Shown here piece by piece: positions 12,072-24,148 of a stretch of 64,000 nucleotides of DNA (positions are counted from its first letter, which is position 1; each line of letters starts with the position of its first letter). The translations under genes and the position numbers were made by a program. The notes beneath the pieces are model-generated. The model worked only from the letters and a program-made list of their open reading frames with translations. It had not been told where the DNA came from and searched no databases. Source of the DNA: Rusavskia elegans (Eukaryota > Ascomycota > Lecanoromycetes > Teloschistales > Teloschistaceae); the NCBI GenBank assembly GCA_011316305.1, contig SAUG01000120.1, forward strand, positions 124,001 through 188,000. Direction: 5' to 3'.

Positions 12072-12680
12072 CTAACCCTCCGGATCCCCATATATATCCA
12101 TCGCACTATCCAACAATATCGCCGCCGGTATCGTCTCCATAACCACATCCACAACCACACCCCCCGGCCCCCTCAACCACCCCTTAAACTGCGCCGCCAA
12201 ACCCCTCTGCGCCCGATACCGCATGAGCGTCACAAACTGCCTTACCATAAAGATCTGCACCCTGGCATCGGGATACATCCAGCGATCGCGGACGCGGAAC
12301 AGCAATTCGAATGTCTCGTCGCTGATGGAGAGGGCGCGGGTGTCGACGGCGGCGTTTTCGGGGTCGTAGAGCGAGTCGATTGCGAAGCGGTAGAAGTCGT
12401 TGAGGGCGGTGGCGGCGGAGTGGATGTTTGTGAAGGCGGAGGCGGTGGCGAGGGTGAAGGTCCAGCCGCCGGTTAGGTAGGTTGCGTGGGCGCGCTTTGA
12501 GAGGTTGTTGTGGGGGGAGGGAGGGGTGGTGAGGTGGGTTATGGGGATTGAGAGGGATGGGTCTTGGGGTTTGGTGGCTAGGGAGAGGGAGGGAGTTCTT
12601 GTTGTTGGGGTTGCGTTGGTGGTGGGGAGGAGGGAGAGGAGGAGGAGGAAGGGAAGGAAGATAAAGGGGGAGAGGTGCAT
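12072..12680 (-). CDS. Small secreted hypothetical protein
   Basis: Single exon, 202 aa, ATG at 12680. A strongly hydrophobic leader (residues 1-23, ending ...LLPTTNA) predicts secretion. A Lys-Arg pair (NLSKRAHATY, about residue 62) could be a Kex2 processing site. The mature part is mixed alpha/beta without cysteine pairs and includes FAIDSLYDPENAAV and FRVRDRWMYPDARVQIFMVRQF. The coding strand is C-rich in wobble positions, which also creates a long antisense open frame. Such proteins are common, lineage-restricted secreted proteins of ascomycetes. No catalytic motif was recognised. Confidence 0.65.
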   Translation of the reverse strand: MHLSPFIFLPFLLLLSLLPTTNATPTTRTPSLSLATKPQDPSLSIPITHLTTPPSPHNNLSKRAHATYLTGGWTFTLATASAFTNIHSAATALNDFYRFAIDSLYDPENAAVDTRALSISDETFELLFRVRDRWMYPDARVQIFMVRQFVTLMRYRAQRGLAAQFKGWLRGPGGVVVDVVMETIPAAILLDSAMDIYGDPEG

Positions 12681-13692
12681 TCTTTCTTTACGCGGTTTCC
12701 TCCGGCCTTGATAGGACTGACATTGATTTTGAATTGGATTACGATAGACTGGAAAGTCCGCCCTTCCTTCATAACTATGCCAGAGGCAGAGGTACCATCA
12801 TGCGATGAAAATCGCTATATCTCACCGTAAGGATAGAAGCGGACGAGATTATTATTATTACTTATCGGAAGATCGCTGACACTTACTCCTGACAGCCATG
12901 TAGCAAGAAGCGAGGAACAAAGCTATACCAATGATTCCCCTGCATGGAGGGAGTGAAAAGCCATATGCTCCGAGATGCGCATGAGCGCGTGTTGCCTTTC
13001 ATCTCCCACTGAAATGCGCCGATGCGCAGAGGATTTTCGTCCGATAGATAAGGGCGGGTGGTGTATATGCGACCTGGGTGAGGTTATAAAAATTTTCATC
13101 GAATAGAGAGGGTTTTGGCTAAGAAATCTTATTGCTTATTCGGAAAGAATATACGCGTCGAAGACGACTCGAAAAAGAAAAGTCGACTTCCAAAATATAT
13201 AGAGACTACCTTAAAGATATCTCGCATCGGATATTGATCGAGAATCCATATCTCTATTCGTTAAAGAGATTTATTATTTAGTATCTAAGTTTCCATCATT
13301 TTACGGGGTACTATACAAGTAAACGACTTCTGCGGCAACGCCATTTCCGCCGTCAATTTCTGGTATTCCATTTCGATCGACCTTTTGGATTTCGTCGGAC
13401 CAAGTCCGGACCCAAGCCTACAGCTGTCGCATGGCTTATATATCTCCTTTTATTTTTAAAAAATAATAGCAGCTTCTATAACTTCGATAATATCGATACC
13501 GTTATTATAACGGACATGATAATGCTGCAGGCACCATCTTTCGATGCTCCATTAGCTTAAACCGGAGTGACTCTCCCAAGTAAATAATCGCCAGTAGCCT
13601 CAGAACATAAGGAAACCTAAAATGTGACACGACAAAGTCGACACTTAGCGCCATATGAGATGCTGATCGATTAACGATCCGCCATAGTCAAT
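12681..13692. other. Intergenic with AT-rich block
   Basis: From about 13080 to 13520 the sequence is AT-rich with many TpA steps and no open frames, resembling the interior of the 3.4-4.3 kb element. This is possibly a RIP-degraded repeat relic. No inverted ends were identified. Confidence 0.4.
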
Positions 13693-16471
13693 TCAGCCCC
13701 CATACCCCGTCCAGCTCCAGTCAATGTCCGGTTCCATCGCCATAATCGTTTCTGCTCCCACAGCATTGTACTGCGTTGTGACTGAAGAAGCCGTAGATGG
13801 CATCGACCACGCATCGGCCATGGGGTTCGTGGCTGCCGGTCCGCTCGTAGTGGGGATACCCCAGGATTGAGGGTGTGAAGGCCATTGCACAGAAGGCCCG
13901 CTGAACGTTCCGAGTCCAGCATCAATGCTCTTCTCCAACTCGCTCTCGAAAAGGCTGAGATCCCAGTTGCTTACCCCAATACCCTGCAAACCCGGGCTCA
14001 CATTCACATCAGTCCAATTATCCAACGTCATCCATGCATCAGGCACCTCCATTTGCGGCGAGCTTGGACTGCGATCTGAATGTGAGTACGGTGGTGTCAG
14101 TGATGGATTCGCTGGTTGATCAAAGATGTTGCTCGTATCGGTCGCCGTTGAAACAGTAGGCTTAGCCATCTTGGTTGGACCAGGGAAGAAATCGTCTTGC
14201 GTGGCAGAATCTTGCTCACTAACGGGTGAAATGGGGAGACGGGCAGCGGGAGCAGTAGGCCCTGCAGCTTTTCTCTTGACACCTTGTGGAGCTGCTTCCT
14301 TGAGAGCCTTGCTAGACTTCTGGTCATCCAGCTTAGCCATGATCTTCTGCAGTAACATCAAGCCCGTTCTTGCAATTGAACTGACTTCGCTGAGCATCCT
14401 CAGACGTGCTATCGATAGCTCCATCCTCTTTCTTCCCTGTTCGGAATAGTGCTGCAGATCGGATGGTTGGCCCTTGGTGCTCTTCGGGGTTGCCCCTTGC
14501 TTGGTAACTTTCAAATTGGACTCCAAAGAAAGGAGGCACATGCCAAGCAGAGCGGCCGAGTGGAAAGTGAAGAAACTTAATAGGAAGAACCGATTTTGCT
14601 TGCCCCCCATGAGCGTATGCAAACGGCCAACACTGTCTAGCAGTCCCATGATAGCTTCTATCAGCGCAATTTTGAGTCGGGCCACAAGCTTCTTGCCCGA
14701 TGCATTGGCGACCTGTGCTTTGTTCGTCGGCGTAAGAATAAGAGGTTTGAGCAGAGAACACAGCGTGGCGAAGATGCTGATCCGAAAGATTTCCCTCTGA
14801 CGTTTCAAGTTCGGAAGGTCGTGATCCCACTTGAGTTCAGGATCGTTAATACGGAAAGCAGCTGGCAGAGTGTCGATCATTTCGGCATAGAATCTCTTGA
14901 CATTTTTGTCAATGATAGCTGGATCCGTGGTCTGTGTCCCATCCGTGGGTGATAGAAGCTCGGCTGCGAGTTTGGTCAATTGAATTTGGAGCCTTCGCTC
15001 ACAGAAGGTGTCGGGTGCATTGATATCAGGTGCCGTAGTGCCAACCGCAGCATGGGGAAGAGAAACGGTACATCGTTGATCTGGTATTAATGGCCACCGA
15101 CCAAGGATGATTGACATGAACCTTTGATTTGGAGTCAGTATCGTCTTGATCAGACAGGGCCAAGGAGCTCAACGGTGGTGAGACATACTTGTCCCAAAGC
15201 CAGAGGTTCCAGTACGTGCGCTTTCCCATTTCCACATCGTACTCGCTGGTAAACATTCCTTGTCCTTTGCGAAGGTCAAGGTGTAATCCAAGCTCTTGTG
15301 CTTCTCTGATCGCTTCACTAAGTACATCCCAGCTCCCTTTCATGTCGCCCTCGTTCTTTAGGTAGCAAGCGCGGAAGAAGAGCTGATGGATTCGGACGAT
15401 GGATCTGGAGCTTGACTTGAGAAATTGAGTGGAGGCCAGGGCGTTAGCAGTAGCATCGCAATCCTGCCGTATGGTACTTAGAGAGACTCCGAGGATAGTA
15501 TCTGCTGTGTAGCTCTGGGATGGGAGGAATTGTGCCGTGTAGGAGCACAGCCGAAGTAGCAGCGCAGCAAATTCGACGTCCTGTACGTTGCGGCAAGGAT
15601 GGGACCACCAGTCATCGTAGCGCACCAGGAATGTTGTCGGGTCTACCATTTCGTAGATCCAGTTGGCTTCGGTGAGGAAGTGCTGAATTAAGATATCTGT
15701 CACAGTCCGATGGGGTACTTTTGAAAGCAGCTCTGATACTTCTGATGTGATCTTGGGAGGTGGTGATGCAGATGACGTTGACTCGAGATCGTTATCGTTG
15801 TATAGATCCATCTGCTCGTTGTCAGTGATTATGTACCGTCACTCACAATTGAGTAAGGGCTGGTGCTCACAGTCTTCAGATATCCCAGCAGGTTATCTGC
15901 ATTATTCTGCAGATACCCAAGCCCATCCAAACTCTTTCGATCACACGAAAAGGACTGGAGAGACGCGACCGATGGCGTTGTCGAGATGTGAAGTGGTGAA
16001 AAACTGCCTCTGGTGGTCTCCGTACGGGGCTCATCATCGTCTGACAGGTCTTTCGATGAGTCGCTATCACTGTCGGTGAATAGGTTAGCTTGCAAAGCAA
16101 AGATGATGGATTGACGCACGCTGTATCATTATGGGTGGAGTCAATTGTCTTGGACTTCTCAGCAGTCGTGTTGGACCGAGCATTCGGCTTTGGGGTAGAG
16201 AATTGACAGAGATGGCCAACCCTACGGCCAAAGCAGTGATTGCAGGGCCATTTGCGGTTGCACTAGAAGATCACACGAATGAGTCCGGTCTCAAACCCCG
16301 AGCAGTCTCACCGGATGACTGGATAACGAACAATGGAGCAGAGGTAGCACTTACCTTCTGTTTTCTACGGTAGCATTCAATACAGGATGCCTTGGAACGG
16401 TTCCTTGATTGCTTGGGCGCCGCCGGGCCTTGCTGCTGTTGCGTCTTCTGTACGGCGGTGGCAGAAGGCAT
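13693..16471 (-). CDS. Zn2Cys6 transcription factor with fungal-specific MHR domain
   Basis: Five exons: 16471-16355, 16262-16120, 16069-15871, 15811-15189 and 15121-13693. Introns are 50-92 nt and phases agree, giving 836 aa. The DNA-binding cluster CX2CX6CX5CX2CX8C is complete (Cys 30, 33, 40, 46, 49, 58) and is itself split by an intron after RRKQK, a frequent intron position in this family. The central part shows the fungal transcription-factor homology region (HFLTEANWIYEMVDPTTF..., YWNLWLWDK then FMSIILGRWPLIPD across an intron). The C-terminus is Ser/Pro/Trp-rich, as in activation domains. It is a nuclear regulator of unknown targets. It is the only regulator in the window and lies 4.6 kb from the first cluster oxidase, with only a pseudogene between. 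It may control the polyketide cluster, but this is inference. Confidence 0.9.
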
Positions 16472-19312
16472 GTTTGGCTACAGAGGGTGATGAGCAAGAG
16501 TCGTTGGTAACAAGTGTCGTAGGGCTCAAGAAGGGTGGCTCTTGAGGTTTTTAATGCAAGGGTGGTCCCGTATGGTGGTGTTGGTATGTAAGGTTCAGGT
16601 AACGCATGATGACCGAGATGGCTTGCGGAGGAAGCGTAGATTGAGAGACAAATAAGGCTATGAGATCTAAGGAAGTGGTGCTGCTTATATGGAAAAGCGA
16701 AAGCTGTTGTCAGCTCAGGCAGCCCTCTGTACGGAGGATGGCACCAATAGTCCTCACCGCGCGCTAAAAGCCGCCCGCAGCCTACTCGTACGGTCGCCCG
16801 GGGTTACCTGGAGCCCCCGAATTGGATGGGGGCCAAATAAAACGGCCCCACTTGTTTCAGCTGATACCTTAAATCGGAGAATTTGCCAGGGCTTATATAT
16901 ACTTCGTTGCAGAATATCCTAATCTATTTACTTTTTTCGCTATTTAGCCTGCGCCAGCCTCGTTAAATCGTCAAAAAGTTACTAAAATTTCAAGCTATTC
17001 TATCATTTATCTTAGTAGGCAGAATATCGCTGTTCTGCTAACAGTGAAGTTCACTCAGCACCTTTTGAACACTGCAGGCCGAATATCTTTGTATTCGGAA
17101 TCGTTGTAGGAAGGTCTGACTGTATCCAATCTGACACTAAGCGAAAGCTTCGTCCGCAGGGATATTAATGCAAGATCGGCTGCTTCGACGCCTTGAGGCT
17201 CGTGAATCACTGACCGACTTTTGCTCCGTGCTACTTACTATTACTACACTCCTTGAACCATTTCGGGCCACACCCACGTCCCCTCATCGACGCATGTCAG
17301 ATCACTCCCAAGCCTCACCAACTCCATCGTTGCAGTGGCTGGCTTGGGAGCAAATGCATCGAGAAGCGAGGATCCATCACTGGACAATGTAAGCGATCCT
17401 TCAAGTCTCTGGCTTACTACGACCTGAACCAATGCATTTCCTTGCCAAGCGATGCAAATAGAAGCCAACTGCACCCAGGCGAACAGCTCGCTTACTATTG
17501 ACCTCGACCATTGCGGCACCCCTGCCATGAGACTTCCCGCCCCCAACAACGCCGCTGAAGTCACTGCTGGAGCTGAAGGTCTCTGCCATCATGACCATAA
17601 CCCCTTCCATGGGGCCGAGACGGGTAATTGCAGAGTGACCACTCTCCATTGTTGGCAAATATCGTGGTCCACTCATAATCCTCTAGTAATCCGCCATACT
17701 TGGCATGAGCGTAGTGTTGACAGTCATAATCCTCGGATTACCTCGCCCTGGAACGAACCTACCTCGCGCATGTTCGGACAGCTAATGCACTAGTCTTATT
17801 CGGCGTCGTGCTTGTTCAGCTTTTCCGTCTCAAGGACGTCGACTCTAGGGCTGGTCTTGCATTGGGCCCTGCGTCCGCTGGCGGATGAGTGATCATCGTA
17901 TTTGTTGCCGGTTAGCGCTATTTCCTACAACAGAAACAGTTGAAACGTCGAGAAGCTGTAGCAAGTGGTCCAGGAGCTTGAATTGGCTGGGTTATTATCG
18001 TCAGAATGATTGGATCTGGTTTTGTGCTTGACCTCGCTAAGCATTGACAGGTATTGATGTTATGGTGATGTCAAGATACCAAGGAAAGGAACAATGAAGT
18101 CGCAGATCTTTGAAAGAAGCAAGACTGGCAATGAGGCATCCAGCTGACGATGTCTTCTATGCCCTGTATGGGGAGCCCATGACAGAGGTGAAGAAGCCAT
18201 GTCAGAGTTAAAATACCTCAAACTAGGATCGGAATCCGCATTTTTGGTACCAGGAAAGGGACCCTGGCTCTAAGGACGTGGACGCCAATGGTGACTTCCA
18301 TAGCTTCCACTAAACCAGAGAAAAAAAAGAAGGATGCTTTGTGTTGTTGCCGATATGTTTGACGGGAGTAATGAAATAAGCTTGACGTGAGCAAGTTTGG
18401 GAGGCTTTCATGTCTCCACCGTTGACGATGTACTGGCGCTTGGTAGGGTGTAAGACCACGGTCACAAGTCCATTTGAGAGGATCTGGGTTGTCAACATTA
18501 TGCCCTGGCCACCCGTCAGTGATGTCTGGATCCACGGAAGGTTCCCGACTGTAGAACTTTGTGGTGCTATCGTTGTCGCGCTTGCCTTTGATTAAGCGTG
18601 ACATGCTTGCCTTTGGTTAAGCGTGACAGCATTACAAGCTTGATAGCTGTACTTGGTCCTGTCTGGGGACCTGGAGCCATGCGGGAAGATCACGTCGAAT
18701 GGCTGATGAAAAATATTCGTGCTAAGGGACAAGGCATCGAAAACATTGAGAGCAGTAGCTGCTGCACAGAACAAATCTTACGGCATGTAGTCAAAGATTC
18801 TTACTACTCATAGAGTGCGAAAGTAGCATTGCACTCCCCATTTGACGATGTTGACGATCATCCTCATTCTCAAGCCATGAGTCGTGTCAAGCATGGACGA
18901 GCCCTTGTTCCGCCTTGGAAGGCTGGGAGTTATACTCTATTGGAAGTCCCAAAGAACTGGCACATTACATCGGGCATGAGGGACTTTGTACGAGCTTATT
19001 CGACGGTAAATAAAGCGAGTGCACAGTGATCTTGAGAATAATGAGTAGAACTGAGGATCATGCTAGAGATATGTGTGCAGGACGAAGGATATTCTGCTAA
19101 GCCTGGGGCTAGCCCTATATCACGCACGGACCACCATCGATGAAAATGCACAAGCCTTGCATAAAGATGTACATCATCATCATCTTGAGCCTCACTACGA
19201 AGCTTGGCATGGACCGATGCACCTTGATCTCCACCTCTCCCCTCCATACTTGGTGTCCGAAGGGTCCCTCAAGCACAGCGCTTCTCCAAAAACACCATAT
19301 CCACCGTTCACA
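16472..19312. other. 2.8-kb stretch without a confident gene
   Basis: Contains the promoter of the Zn2Cys6 gene at its left end and an AT-rich patch (about 16850-17100). A 24-bp imperfect tandem duplication (GCTTGCCTTTGATTAAGCGTGAC..., about 18579-18627) and a copy of a dispersed repeat near 19.0 kb are also present. Open frames are short and carry no domain. Confidence 0.45.
19015..19118 (+). repeat. Dispersed repeat, copy A
   Basis: Starts GCGAGTGCACAGTGAT and ends GGCTAGCCCTA. Aligns by eye with 41498-41605 at roughly two thirds identity with small gaps. Probably a fragment of an old transposable element. Confidence 0.5.
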
Positions 19313-20115
19313 GTGTTCAAAAAATATTCAGTGCCCCCCCAATACTCATCGGACCCTTTCCCGTTCATCTCCACTAACAATTCACAGCATCTCCCCCGGT
19401 GCCAAAAGTAAAGTCAAATCCTCCGTCCAACGCGCCATCCGCACAGAGACCATGGAAATCTATCCCCTCCTCATCCCACATATCGACGAGATAAACCCCA
19501 AGAAGGGTGAATTGGATTTACTCCAACTGTTTGTTCCTCCGTCCCACTTCCCTCTCCATCCCCCTTCGCCCCGCAAGAACCACACAAGCTAACCACCTTA
19601 TCCCCTCAACCCTACAGACCCGACAGAACAAGCCTCTACGCACTCGACAACCAATATCTATTCTTCTAACACATGGACGACCCTATGACCCCACACCTCC
19701 CTATCATCCACGCCTTCCCCGCCGTATTCCCCCGCATCCGAATCGACCGGGGCGCGATCCGCTTCATGCTTTCCGGCACAACACTCATAGCTCCCTGACT
19801 GACGAGTGCAGGGGGCAGACTCCCTAGCGAAATCGCCGAAAGCGCCAAAACCGATTATAAAAACAGGGGAGAAGAGAGGAGGCGGCGAAAGAAGGGGAAG
19901 AAAAGGAAGGGAGCGAGGGAGAGGATAAAGAACGGGGAGGAAGAGATCTCGAAAAGGGCGAGATCGTAACGGTGTATGCTGAAGGGAAAGAGAATACAGG
20001 TCTGGTAGGACAGTTCCTGCAGAGGATGGGGGAGATCAAGGAGAAGGAAAAGGGCGCTGTAATAGACCGGGGGCATTATCTATGAGATAGGCCATGGAGG
20101 ATGGAGTTGGGATAA
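19313..20115 (+). pseudogene. TMA20/MCT-1-like pseudogene
   Basis: The reading frame shows the hallmarks of the ribosome-associated factor TMA20 (MCT-1): KVKSSVQRAIR, YPLLIPHIDEI, SLYALDNQYLFF, HLPIIHAFPAVFPRIRIDRG, AIRFMLSG, VYAEGKE and, near the end, VIDRGHYL. The C-terminal half corresponds to the PUA RNA-binding domain. It is clearly broken. The presumed start reads GTG (19313), the donor of a first intron reads ATATTC, and there are in-frame stops after LFF (TAA), after LIAP (TGA) and after GHYL (TGA). A frame change lies inside an expanded purine-rich AAG/GAG stretch (about 19860-19950). A normal-looking 89-nt intron (19529-19617) survives. Since TMA20 is normally a single-copy housekeeping gene, an intact copy is expected elsewhere, and this would be a decayed duplicate. 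Confidence 0.85.
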
Positions 20116-20378
20116 CAATACAAAAAGCTTGAATCTGTTATGCAATGATGATACAAGTCATGACACACGACGGTCTAGGCAAGCGTGAAGAAATATCGAT
20201 CGGTTGTATGGAGTGATTCTATTTGCTTATGAGAGTCCGATCTGGTTTGTTCGGTTTACCCTCTATCGACGTTCTACACGATATATGTACGATTCATGAT
20301 CCAAGCTACAAAAAAAAAAACCACCTACCTACCTACCTACCTTGCCGAATCATTTTCCGTCCGACTGCACAGATCCCC

Positions 20379-20419
<41 letters not shown>

Positions 20420-21035
20420 ATCATCCTTCCATCTTCCTCCACCGCTTTCTCTCGTCAGCAACGCCTATAACTCGTATATCCAGAATCCCAATTAATATCC
20501 AACAGGTCAGCCGCCACTTCTGTTTTTCTATACCCGAGCACCCGGCCACTCGCTACATCCATGTACACCGATTACCGGCACCACTATGCCCGACAGGCTC
20601 GCCTCCCTGCCGCAGACCACCATGATAGCATCTGTCGGACTGATATCACTGGCTGAGATCACGTATATACTGATACTTAGGGACTTTCGGTCTGACCCTA
20701 AGACATGGGGGATGCATATGTTTGGCCTGAGTAAATCATCGTTGGGGTACTCAAAGGATAACGCTTTTGTGACTTAATAGCGAAAACATTACCTGCACAA
20801 CCGCAGACGAGTTTGCATATTGTTAAGGAGTGTGATACCTAGTTGGGAAAACGAAAACGTAGACACATAAGAACGGCCTCCAAGTAAGAAAAATGTACTT
20901 GTACATCCGACAACGAGAGACGTTCAATACACCCCATCCCGAAAATGGAATGCCCTATTGTAGCGAAGCCATGACCAATTTCGGTATATCCTACCATTAG
21001 TATCCGCCAGCCAGCCAGCCAGCAAAAAACAGCTC
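20116..21035. other. Intergenic with simple repeats
   Basis: No gene seen. Holds an A-run and (CTAC)n at about 20310-20342 and the trinucleotide tract below. The tail of FAD oxidase 1 follows. Confidence 0.5.
20380..20420 (+). repeat. (TCA)13 microsatellite
   Basis: Thirteen uninterrupted TCA units. The open frame across it codes for a His or Ile run and is not considered a gene. Confidence 0.95.
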
Positions 21036-22747
21036 TCACACTTTGATAGGTTCGTAAAAGTTAAACTTCCCTCTCGGATCATACTTCTTCTTCAAACCCC
21101 TCAATCGCTCCAGTCTCCACGGTTCATACCCATAAACCATCTCCTGCGTCTCGTCTCCAAACGCATAATTAACATACGCGTTCAATTTGCGCCCTGGCTG
21201 ACCCGAGTGCATGAGATCGCGGATCTTGCGGGCCCAGGGGATGGCGATGGAGTCGAGGGATGGGTTAGGAGCGTAGACTGCTAGAATGGAACTGCGGGGA
21301 AGGAGGGATATTAGTAGGGTTGTGGAAGGAGAAAGATGCAAGAAATTGGACGTACGCTAGGATATTGTCTTCACGATGTGGGTACGCCGTCGATGCCGCC
21401 GGCACCGCCTTTACGCCCTGGAGCGAGTACCCCTCAAAAACGACGGTGGAAAGGTTGAGAGCTGGAACAGCGACCGTCTGCTCTTTGAAGAGGTTGTAGA
21501 CGGCTCTGGTGTTCGAGACGTTGTAATTCAGCAGGCCAACAGGATACTGCATGCGGTTGTAGCCGTGGGCACAAGAGAAATCTTCATCGCCGAGGCCAGT
21601 GGCGCTGGCGAGATCTGGATAGGCGACCATGGAATCATTGTGGAAGACGGGGCCGAGGTCAAAGTAGGGCTTTGTGTATTTGGCTGCTTGCTCTTTGGTG
21701 CCGATGTAATAGATGGTAAAGATAACAACTGGCTCGGTGGTACTAATTGCCGGGTTCCAGGCGTAGAGGTAATAGTTCATCAGCTCTCTCGGCTGGTTGC
21801 CGTTATTCATCATCTTGTTGACGAGTCCAACCATCTTCTCGAGCTTGTCCTGGGTGAACACAAACTGGGCAAAGTACCAATTCTGGGCAGGGGAATCGTA
21901 TATTTTCATGGTGAAACGAGTGACGATGCCGAAATTGTGACCAGCTCCACGAAGACCCCACCAGAGGTCGGAATTGGACTTTTCGGAGACAGTCACGGTC
22001 TCGCCGCTAGCCAGGACGACGTCTGCGTCGATAATATTGTCTGCGATGAGACCATAAAAGCCCTGATATCGTCCTAGACCGCCACCAAGGCCTGCTCCCA
22101 TGATTCCTACGCATGCACAGCTCCCCGACGCAGAGGCTTTGCCTTTGCTCCATAGGTTGTCGATAAGTTCCTGGTTGTAGGAGCCGCCACCTATGCTTGC
22201 AGACTTGCCATCAGCATTGATGGTGATGCTGTTCAGTGATCGAATGTGGATCTCAATTCCATTTTTGACCGCACCAAGGGTACTGGTTGAACCGTGACCT
22301 TTATTCATCGCCAGGTACGGGATCCCGAATTTGTTCGCGAACGATACCTAGATGATTGACTGTTAGCTTCTTATGGAGTTTCTGAACCTATTAGCGATAT
22401 CGTACCGTCGTAGCCACATCCTTGGCGCTGCCCGGTTCAACCACAACTGCAATATTAGGTGCAGCATAGGTGCTCCAACGGCTGGAAGCCTCCTGGAATT
22501 GAGGAGTACCGGGGAAGTAAAGTGATGCTCCACTGGCAAGGAGAGGACCGAGCTGGCGTTGGACGTTCTGCGGAGTGGGTGCTAGAGATGTTGTGTCATT
22601 GACGGCCCGATCGAAGATATAAGGAAGAGGCGACGCCTGGCTAACAAGTATTCTCGAGGCGACAAACAAAGAAGGTAGTAAGGAATACATTGCAGAAACG
22701 AATGAACGAGATGGATGTCTTATAGATGCGGACTTCAAGGGAATCAT
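21036..22747 (-). CDS. FAD-linked oxidoreductase 1, berberine-bridge-enzyme type (bicovalent FAD motif)
   Basis: Three exons: 22747-22406, 22347-21356 and 21291-21036. Introns are 58 and 64 nt and phases agree, giving 529 aa. A hydrophobic leader follows a short N-terminus; a second in-frame ATG (22690) would give a cleaner signal peptide, so the enzyme is probably secretory or vesicular. The FAD-binding (PCMH) fold has His132 in KGHGSTSTLG, and GSCACVGIMGAGLGGG with Cys191, matching the GxCxxVGxxGxxxGGG pattern of flavoproteins that hold FAD through both His and Cys. SNSDLWWGLRGAGHNFGI and the C-terminal BBE segment (YVNYAFGD..., LRGLKKKYDPRGKFNF) are present. These enzymes oxidise alcohols, C-N or C-C bonds with O2; in fungal pathways some also catalyse or enable pericyclic ring closure. 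It marks the left edge of the polyketide cluster. Confidence 0.88.
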
Positions 22748-24148
22748 GCAGGCCAGGGTGTTCTTAAGTATGTTTACTGGGCCACTCCATCGACTATTAT
22801 CCTAACCTGCAAACCTAGACATGAACGAGAAGGAAAGGATCGTTTCTCTAAAGCTTGAAACATCCAGAAACCAATCATTGGGGCACATTCATTCTCAAGC
22901 CTCGTGGCAGTTGAGCTGAGATCGGACGAGAGTGAGTTGCAGGCCCTATCGTAAAATGCTTGTCTCTGACCCGTCTGACATTCGGGGATTCTGACGAGTC
23001 CAGAGCATCATTGAGGCCTTCTGAGCCAAATTTGCAGCGCTAGATGCAAGATCCTGTTTCCAAGGTGCTGATCTCAGCTCTTCACCGCCTTGCAGTAAAC
23101 GAGTAAGATCAATATAGTAGGCACCTTGCCGTACGCCTCGTAGTTAGTCTACAGTGCCGCCTTGTAGATGGAAGCGATGATGGCTGTGGGTACACTAGGT
23201 TGACTTGGAGGGTCTCATGGAAATACTCGTAGCGAATTCATGTGCATCGGCTATGCGAGGTACGCGAATTATGATAGGGACGATCTTGAACAGTGCATAA
23301 CCGAACATGCATGCCAATGGTCTCGAGCCGAGTGTGAGAAGCTTTAATAAACGGGTTTTGGCGGCTTACGACCGACATTTGATCAGCCAACGTTGGCCAC
23401 AATTATGCCAAGCTCGCCGTGAGTGGAGGGTAGGCAATAAAGTGCATGGTCCAGGATGTGTTGGCATAATCAGAATGATGGGAAGAATGGAGGGTCGATA
23501 TCCTGAGGCTGATTCCGACCCCAAGGATCATCTGGAAAAAGATGGACCAAAACGGAAGCAACCGCAATAGGTGGTTACACTGAGGCTGATGATCTGTGGT
23601 CAAGAGAGTAAAGCCGATGGGATTCGGCCTTGATATGCTCTCGATAGGCTCTTGTCGCGACAAAAGGCAATCACTGATGACTCAATACAGCCAGCTGAGT
23701 GAGACGTTAGTAGACTTGTCATAGCCTCAACACTTTACAGGTACCATGAGTAAACTCATCGAGAAGTGCAGTCTGTACGGAGAGGTTGTGCTTATGTAAG
23801 GTACTACCAAGGCAATTGAGATCTACTCTTATCTAGGTAAGGTCCAATAGTGGTAACTGAAGTAAGGTACCTAATGGATTCCACTTTGGCGCCTTGGCGC
23901 TGAGGCCCTGCCAAGCCATGCCAAGCCTGCGGTTACCGGTCAGGCCGATCCCTTCATCAAGAAATTTCATCTGTACATTACTGTACAGCAGTCAATAGCG
24001 CTTGCGGTCTAACCAACCGCCAGACCGTCGAGACATGCAGTTGCAGCTCGTCATAGTCTCCGTGGTCGGAGTTTGGCGTGAAAGTCGTTACCGTTGAACC
24101 TACACCAACCATCAGCAAAGTATCTTCAGTCACCAGGACCTCATCCAC
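22748..24148. other. Intergenic, no gene seen
   Basis: Short open frames only. Contains the promoter of FAD oxidase 1 at the left and the 3' end of P450-1 at the right. Confidence 0.5.

Noticed and set aside
11904..12476. 190-codon plus-strand frame rich in Gly and His
   Set aside because: Antisense to the small secreted protein at 12072-12680; low-complexity translation.
19313..20115. Functional TMA20 gene with unusual introns
   Set aside because: Introns cannot remove all three stops, and the lost start and purine-rich frame change remain; decay is the simpler reading.
20223..20495. Small frame with a run of ten or more His codons
   Set aside because: Produced by the (TCA)13 microsatellite; no other coding evidence.
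21376..22077. 233-codon open frame on the plus strand
   Set aside because: Lies entirely antisense to the well-supported FAD oxidase 1 exon; a composition shadow.
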